Positions 59,850 through 64,000 of a stretch of DNA of 64,000 bases are shown here, piece by piece (positions within the stretch are counted from its first letter, which is position 1; each line of letters begins with the position of its first letter). A model generated the notes under the pieces. That model ran no database searches. It had not been told where the DNA came from and worked only from the letters and a program-made list of their open reading frames with translations. The position numbers were made by a program, and so were the translations under genes. The stretch is from Cryptomeria japonica (lineage: Eukaryota > Streptophyta > Pinopsida > Cupressales > Cupressaceae): assembly GCF_030272615.1 (NCBI RefSeq), contig NC_081414.1, positions 305,120,164-305,184,163 on the forward strand, written 5' to 3'.

Positions 59850-59872
59850 CGATGTGTGAAATGGTCACAACA

Positions 59873-60254
59873 GGTTGAAGCCTCTAGTACTGCTGTATAT
59901 GTACAAAATAGAAGTCCTCACTCTCTCCTAGATGACAAAACCCCTGAAGAAACCTTCACTGGAGTTAAACCTGATATAATTCACCTAAGAATCTTTGGAT
60001 GCCCAGTCTATATTCATATAACTAAAGAGAAAAGATCCAAATTAGAACTCTCAGGCAAAAAAGGCATATTTGTAGGTTATAGTGAAATATCTGAAGCCTA
60101 CAAAATCTATATACCTGGACAAAGACAAATTGAGTTAAGTAGAGATGTTATATTTGAGGAAGATATTGCTTTTAGAAAATCTAGAAGTACTCAAGAGTTA
60201 GAAGACCTAGAATCTCCTCTAAACATGGAAGAGGATCTTGCTCCTGAGATTTAG
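59873..60254 (+). pseudogene. CO1 integrase C-terminal part
   Basis: Resumes with VEASSTAVYVQNRSPHSLLDDKTPEE and continues with LRIFGCPVYIHI and KGIFVGYS, the conserved end of copia integrase. A stop at 60,252 breaks the link to RT. Confidence 0.9.
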
Positions 60255-61644
60255 AGGGAGACTCAAGAAGTAATAGAAAATGAAGGACAAAATGAACTCA
60301 TGGATCTTGCAAATGAAACTAGAGGTACTCATATGAATCGAAAAAGGCCACTTTGGGCAAGAAAAATGATTCAAGAAGCTAAAGACTATGTAGCACCACA
60401 AGGGACCTTCAAGGAAAGCAAAAGACCTCACAGGTTTTCCAGCAATGTTGCCTTGATGAGTGAGATCATCAAATCAGAGCCTTCCAGTGTCAAGGAGGCC
60501 ATTGAAAATCAAGTATGGAAGGATGCTATGACAGAAGAGTATCAATCCATAATTGAGAATGATGTTTGGGACATTGTGCCCCGACCTAAAGACAAATCAG
60601 TAGTATCCTCAAAATGGCTTTTCAAAATCAAACATGCGCTAGATGGCAACATTGAGAAATACAAAGCACGATTTGTAGCCAGAGGTTTCTCTCAGAAGGA
60701 AGGGATTGCCATATGGCAGCATTGAGAAATACAAAGCACGATTTGTAGCCAAAGGTTTCTCTCAGAAGGAAGGGATTGACTATGAAGAGACTTTTGCCCC
60801 AATTGCCAGATATACTTCTGTTAGAGCTGTCATTGCCATTGCTGCATCTTAAGGATGGAAGATTCATCAGATGGATGTGAAGACAACTTTTCTGAATGCG
60901 ATAATAGAAGAAGTATACTTAGAGCAGCCTGAAGGGTTTGTCATACATGGAAATGATGCATATGTATGCAAGTTGAAGAAAGCCTTATATGGGCTCAAAC
61001 AGGCCCCTCAAGCTTGGTATGAAAGAATAGATAAATATCTTCTGGGCTTAAACTTCTTCAAGAATGGTGCAGATCCGAATTTGTACTTCAAGGTAATAAA
61101 TGGTGAAATGTTGATTCTCATTTTATATGTTGATGACTTATTAATTACAGGAGAAGATCACCTAATTACCAAATGTAAGCAAGACCTTGCTTCAGAGTTT
61201 GACATGAAGGACTTGGGTCTTTTACATTATTTCCTTGGTTTAGAAGTTTGGCAACAAGTAGATCGCATCATTCTAAATCAAGGAAAATACACTATTGACA
61301 TTTTGAAAAGATTTGGAATGATGGAATGCAAACCTATGTCTACTCCTATGGAAACAAACTTGCACAAATTAAAGGAAGCAACAACAGAATCAGAATTTGC
61401 AGATCCTACCTTATACAGGCAAATTATTGGGTCCCTAATGTATTTGGTTAACACCAGGCCTGACATTTGTTATTCAGTTAATGCACTTAGTCAATTTATG
61501 TGTGAACCAAAGGAGATACATATGGTTGTAGTGAAGCATATTCTGAGATACCTACGTGGTACTATTGGGTATGGTCTTAAATATACTAATGTTGATCTAG
61601 ATCTTCATGGTTACATTGATTCAGATTGGGCTGGAAGTTGGTAG
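60255..61644 (+). pseudogene. CO1 reverse transcriptase
   Basis: Copia RT landmarks in order: WKDAMTEEYQSIIENDVWDIV, SKWLFKIKHALDG, KARFVA(R/K)[47 protein letters not shown], the catalytic LYVDDLLITG and IGSLMYLVNTRPDICYSV. The frame is broken by a 70-bp duplication (60,643-60,782), a stop at 60,850 and a stop at 61,642. Confidence 0.95.
60643..60782 (+). repeat. 70-bp tandem duplication in CO1 RT
   Basis: Two copies of the segment containing attgagaaatacaaagcacg, with few mismatches. Since 70 is not a multiple of three, the duplication shifts the frame. Confidence 0.9.
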
Positions 61645-62064
61645 ACAGGAAGAGCACATCAGGGTGCTGTTTTAGCCTAGAATCAGCTATGATTTCTTGG
61701 ATCAGTAGGAAACAATCCTCAGTAGCACAGAGTTCTACAGAAGCCGAGTACATTGCAGCTTCCATGGGAGCAGTATGGCTAAGGAAACTCCTTGTGGGGT
61801 TGTTTAGACAACCTTTGAATCCTACTATCATCCATTGCGACAACCAGAGTTGTATAAAGCTTTCAGTAAATCCAGTGTTTCATGACAGGTCTAAACACAT
61901 TGAGATTCCTTATCACTATGTTAGAGACATGGTTGAAAGGAATGTGATTTAGCTGAAGTATGTTAGTACAGGCGAACAGACTGTAGACATTCTCACCAAA
62001 CCTCTATCCACGACAAAGGTTGAGCACTTCCGGGATAAACTTGGTATGGTTGGAAATATAAGTT
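61645..62064 (+). pseudogene. CO1 RNase H and end of pol
   Basis: RKSTSGCCFSLESAMISW, SSTEAEYIAA, IHCDNQSCIKLSVNPVFHDRSKHI and a final DILTKPLS...GMVGN are standard for copia RNase H. The frame opens just past a shift at about 61,640, with a stop at about 61,950. Confidence 0.9.
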
Positions 62065-62251
62065 AATTTGAGAATAAAATCTAAATAATTTAAATTCTGT
62101 TGTACTAAAAGGTGTTTAATGTGTAAACCCTTTGTCATGTGTGAGACTCGATGACTGCTTGGGCCTTGTGAACATTTTTGAAAGATGACGATTTTTCAAA
62201 ATGAACACTTGTATATGGTTGATATTGTAAAGTGACGACTTTGCAATATTT
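62065..62251 (+). other. CO1 3' noncoding part
   Basis: Contains loosely repeated gatgacgatttt / gtgacgacttt phrases. It continues after the inserted small element at 63,873; no 3' LTR is reached. Confidence 0.5.
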
Positions 62252-63872
62252 TAATACAGATGCAAAAGCATATGGATTTCAAAGAATCGATGTTGTTCAA
62301 TTAATCAAGGAGACAAAGCTCCTTTAAATAGAGTTACAAAGACGATGTTTCTAAAAGAAACAATCGTTAACTAGAGGCGAAATTAGAAACAACTTAAATG
62401 ATCATTAATAACACAGAGAGAAAGATATTATTCTAATACCCTCCCTTAATGGTCATCGTTCTAACTACCAAGAGAAATAACAGAGAAGGTTGCCCCCTTC
62501 TTCTCAAAACACGCTGCAACAGAAGACAAGAGCCTGCCACTAACTCTGCCACTTGAGATGAGTCTGCCACCAACCCTCCCAGAAACTGCAGAACTTCTGG
62601 AGATACCCAAAACAACACCAACCGTCCAACCTGATGTTGGAGAACTGTTCCTACCTGTAACTAGAGACACACCAAGAACAGTTGTCACGATTTTGAGGAA
62701 AAAATCGGCAAACCCTCCAAACTATTGCAGATGAGCAAGATGCCCGAAAATAGACTGCAAATAAGAGACTAGTGTAGATGTTCGCACAACTCCAGGTGTG
62801 ACTAAAAACAGACTGCAGCAAAGTACAATTTTTGAGGAAAAAATCATAAACCCTCCCATGATTTTTTTTTTACAAGGATAAAATATTTAAAAACCCATAG
62901 ATAATTTTTTAGGACAAAATTATTAAAACCCATCAGAATTTTTTTAGGTAAAAAAATATTAAAAACCGAAACAAACATCAATACCAATAAGCCATCTTCA
63001 TGCTTTTCGAGGCATGAAAAACAAGGTACTAAGAAGATGCTAAGTGCACAAAACTTGACTGCCTTCCAACATCAAGTTGGTCAATGACGCCATCTTGCAC
63101 ATTTCCCAATGCATGGAAAACAAAAAAACTGAGAAGAGGCGTTGGCATGAAATTCAAAAAATTCGAATCCCAATGTAGAAACAGAGGCAGATGCAGGTAC
63201 AAACTTCAAAAAATGAAGTACGACGGGCACGAATTTCAAGAAAAAAATTTCGGTTGGCCTAGAAAAATCCGAAGACAACCCAAAAATCCTTGCGAAAAAC
63301 CCAGAAAGAATCTGCTGTCGGAATCTGGATCCGCTGGCTCGAAAATGGAGGCACCCAAAAAATTCTGACGACCCAATTGAGATCTCGAAAAACCCACCAC
63401 AAATCTGTGCTCAGAAATTTTTTTCGACTGAATCTGGAGGGTCGAAACCCTAGCCGAAAATGCAGATTTCTGTCCAAAAATGGCTGAAAAAATTTGCAGG
63501 CGGGAAAAAAATCGTGTCCCGTAGTTGCGCGAAATGCAGGAGAGGGCAGAAAATAGCCAGAAAACCCTAGTAGCTGCAGCCAAAACGAACTGCCAAAGTA
63601 GCAATTTCGAATAAACAAAGAAATTTTTCAAAAAAAACTGTTAAATTGAAAAATTATTTCGAAATTAACCAAGGCTCTGATACCATAATATAGATGCAAA
63701 AGCATATGGATTTCAAAGAATCGATGTTGTTCAATTAATCAAGGAGACAAAGCTCCTTTAAATAGAGTTACAAAGATGATGTTTCTAAAAGAAACAATCG
63801 TTAACTAGAGGCAAAATTAGAAACAACTTAAATGACCATTAATAACACAAAGAGAAAGATATTATTCTAATA
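62252..63872 (-). mobile_element. Small non-autonomous LTR retrotransposon (1.6 kb)
   Basis: Two 187-bp LTRs (62,252-62,438 and 63,686-63,872) are nearly identical. Flanking duplication TATTT (62,247-62,251; 63,873-63,877). On the minus strand the primer site TGGTATCAGAGCC follows the right LTR (63,673-63,685), and a purine tract AAGGGAGGG precedes the left LTR (62,439-62,447). The internal 1.25 kb has no gag or pol. It is thus a TRIM/SMART-like element using initiator tRNA-Met, depending on a copia partner for movement. Confidence 0.9.
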
Positions 63873-63877
63873 TATTT

Positions 63878-64000
63878 AACATCACTATCATGCTGGATAT
63901 CATGAGACTTGATATCTATGAACATGTCATGATAGTTAGCATCTCTGTAGATATTATGGTGGGTATCATGAGACTTGATATCAATGGATAACCATAATAG
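63878..64000. other. Continuation of CO1 3' region to window end
   Basis: Contains a direct repeat of atcatgagacttgatatc (about 63,899 and 63,967). No LTR end is recognisable yet. Confidence 0.4.

Larger units (their letters stand above)
52216..59872 (-). mobile_element. HP2: 7.7-kb element with hairpin array and antisense ORF
   Basis: Starts TGTTGACGTGTATTTTG and ends GGTCACAACA, flanked by GGTTG at 52,211-52,215 and 59,873-59,877. The coding sequence of CO1 integrase resumes exactly after it. No terminal direct repeats. Read on the minus strand the order is: end with terminal hairpin, array of 14 hairpin cores (59,407-57,310), TATA box (56,980-56,971), short leader ORF, long reading frame (56,493 to about 53,268), then a 1-kb tail shared with HP1. 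It is the longer, gene-bearing relative of HP1. Confidence 0.85.
47600..64000 (+). mobile_element. CO1: Ty1/copia retrotransposon, interrupted and running past the window
   Basis: Order on the plus strand: 5' LTR, initiator-tRNA-Met primer site, gag, protease, integrase, RT, RNase H, the copia order. The 3' LTR is not in the window. Three later insertions split it: a solo LTR in the 5' LTR (48,025-49,924), HP2 in integrase (52,216-59,872) and a small LTR element in the 3' noncoding part (62,252-63,872). A frameshift in gag, stops in integrase and a 70-bp duplication in RT make it inactive. The left border is approximate. Confidence 0.85.

Overview
This is a stretch of plant nuclear DNA built almost entirely from nested, mostly decayed transposable elements. 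Its AT-rich composition, layered LTR retrotransposons, tRNA-Asp and tRNA-Met primer sites and long gene-poor stretches fit a large-genome seed plant. I infer a gymnosperm, but the sequence alone does not prove it. I see one probable single-copy host gene, a COA6-like twin-CX9C mitochondrial assembly factor (31,776-32,288, last exon not found), and one host-gene relic, a calmodulin EF-hand fragment near 45,930-46,076.

Layout. (1) 1,157-13,680, 'DT1': a 12.5-kb DNA transposon with 27-bp terminal inverted repeats and a TA target duplication. It carries a multi-exon plus-strand gene (1,603-5,221), a convergent decayed minus-strand transposase-like gene (7,438-10,208), a triplicated 360-bp repeat, CpG-rich subterminal motifs, GA microsatellites and a nested solo LTR (3,805-4,892). 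(2) 14,093-15,309: a solo LTR. (3) 18,171-30,400, 'GY1': a complete but inactive Ty3/gypsy element of Athila/Tat type, with 1.27-kb LTRs, a 5-bp duplication and a tRNA-Asp-type primer site. It has gag, protease, RT, RNase H and integrase, plus an extra open region after integrase. A LINE-like insertion lies in its 5' LTR. (4) 31.8-32.3 kb: the COA6-like gene. (5) about 34.0-45.2 kb, 'GY2': a truncated minus-strand gypsy element whose 5' LTR is split by element 'HP1' (39,495-44,485). (6) 45.9-47.6 kb: calmodulin relic and chromovirus-type gypsy relic. (7) about 47.6 kb to past the window end, 'CO1': a Ty1/copia element, itself split by a 1.9-kb solo LTR (48,025-49,924), by 'HP2' (52,216-59,872) and by a small LTR element (62,252-63,872).

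The most unusual content is the HP family. HP1 and HP2 share ends (TGTTG...CAACA) and each has a precise 5-bp target duplication, but neither has terminal direct repeats. Each carries a long array of a conserved 31-bp hairpin-forming core, 17 copies in HP1 and 14 in HP2, set in poorly conserved spacer. Almost every core-to-core distance falls in one of two narrow classes, 166-168 or 175-177 bp. Arm changes within and between the two arrays are compensatory, so base pairing has been kept. HP2 also has a roughly 1,075-codon antisense reading frame of unknown function, with a TATA box between the array and the frame. A giant solo LTR or an unfamiliar transposon class both remain possible.

Order of events by nesting: GY2, then HP1 into its LTR; CO1 beside the chromovirus relic, then a solo LTR, HP2 and the small LTR element into CO1; GY1, then the LINE-like insertion. 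All coordinates and repeat counts were read by hand; family assignments rest on recognised motifs, not on a database search.
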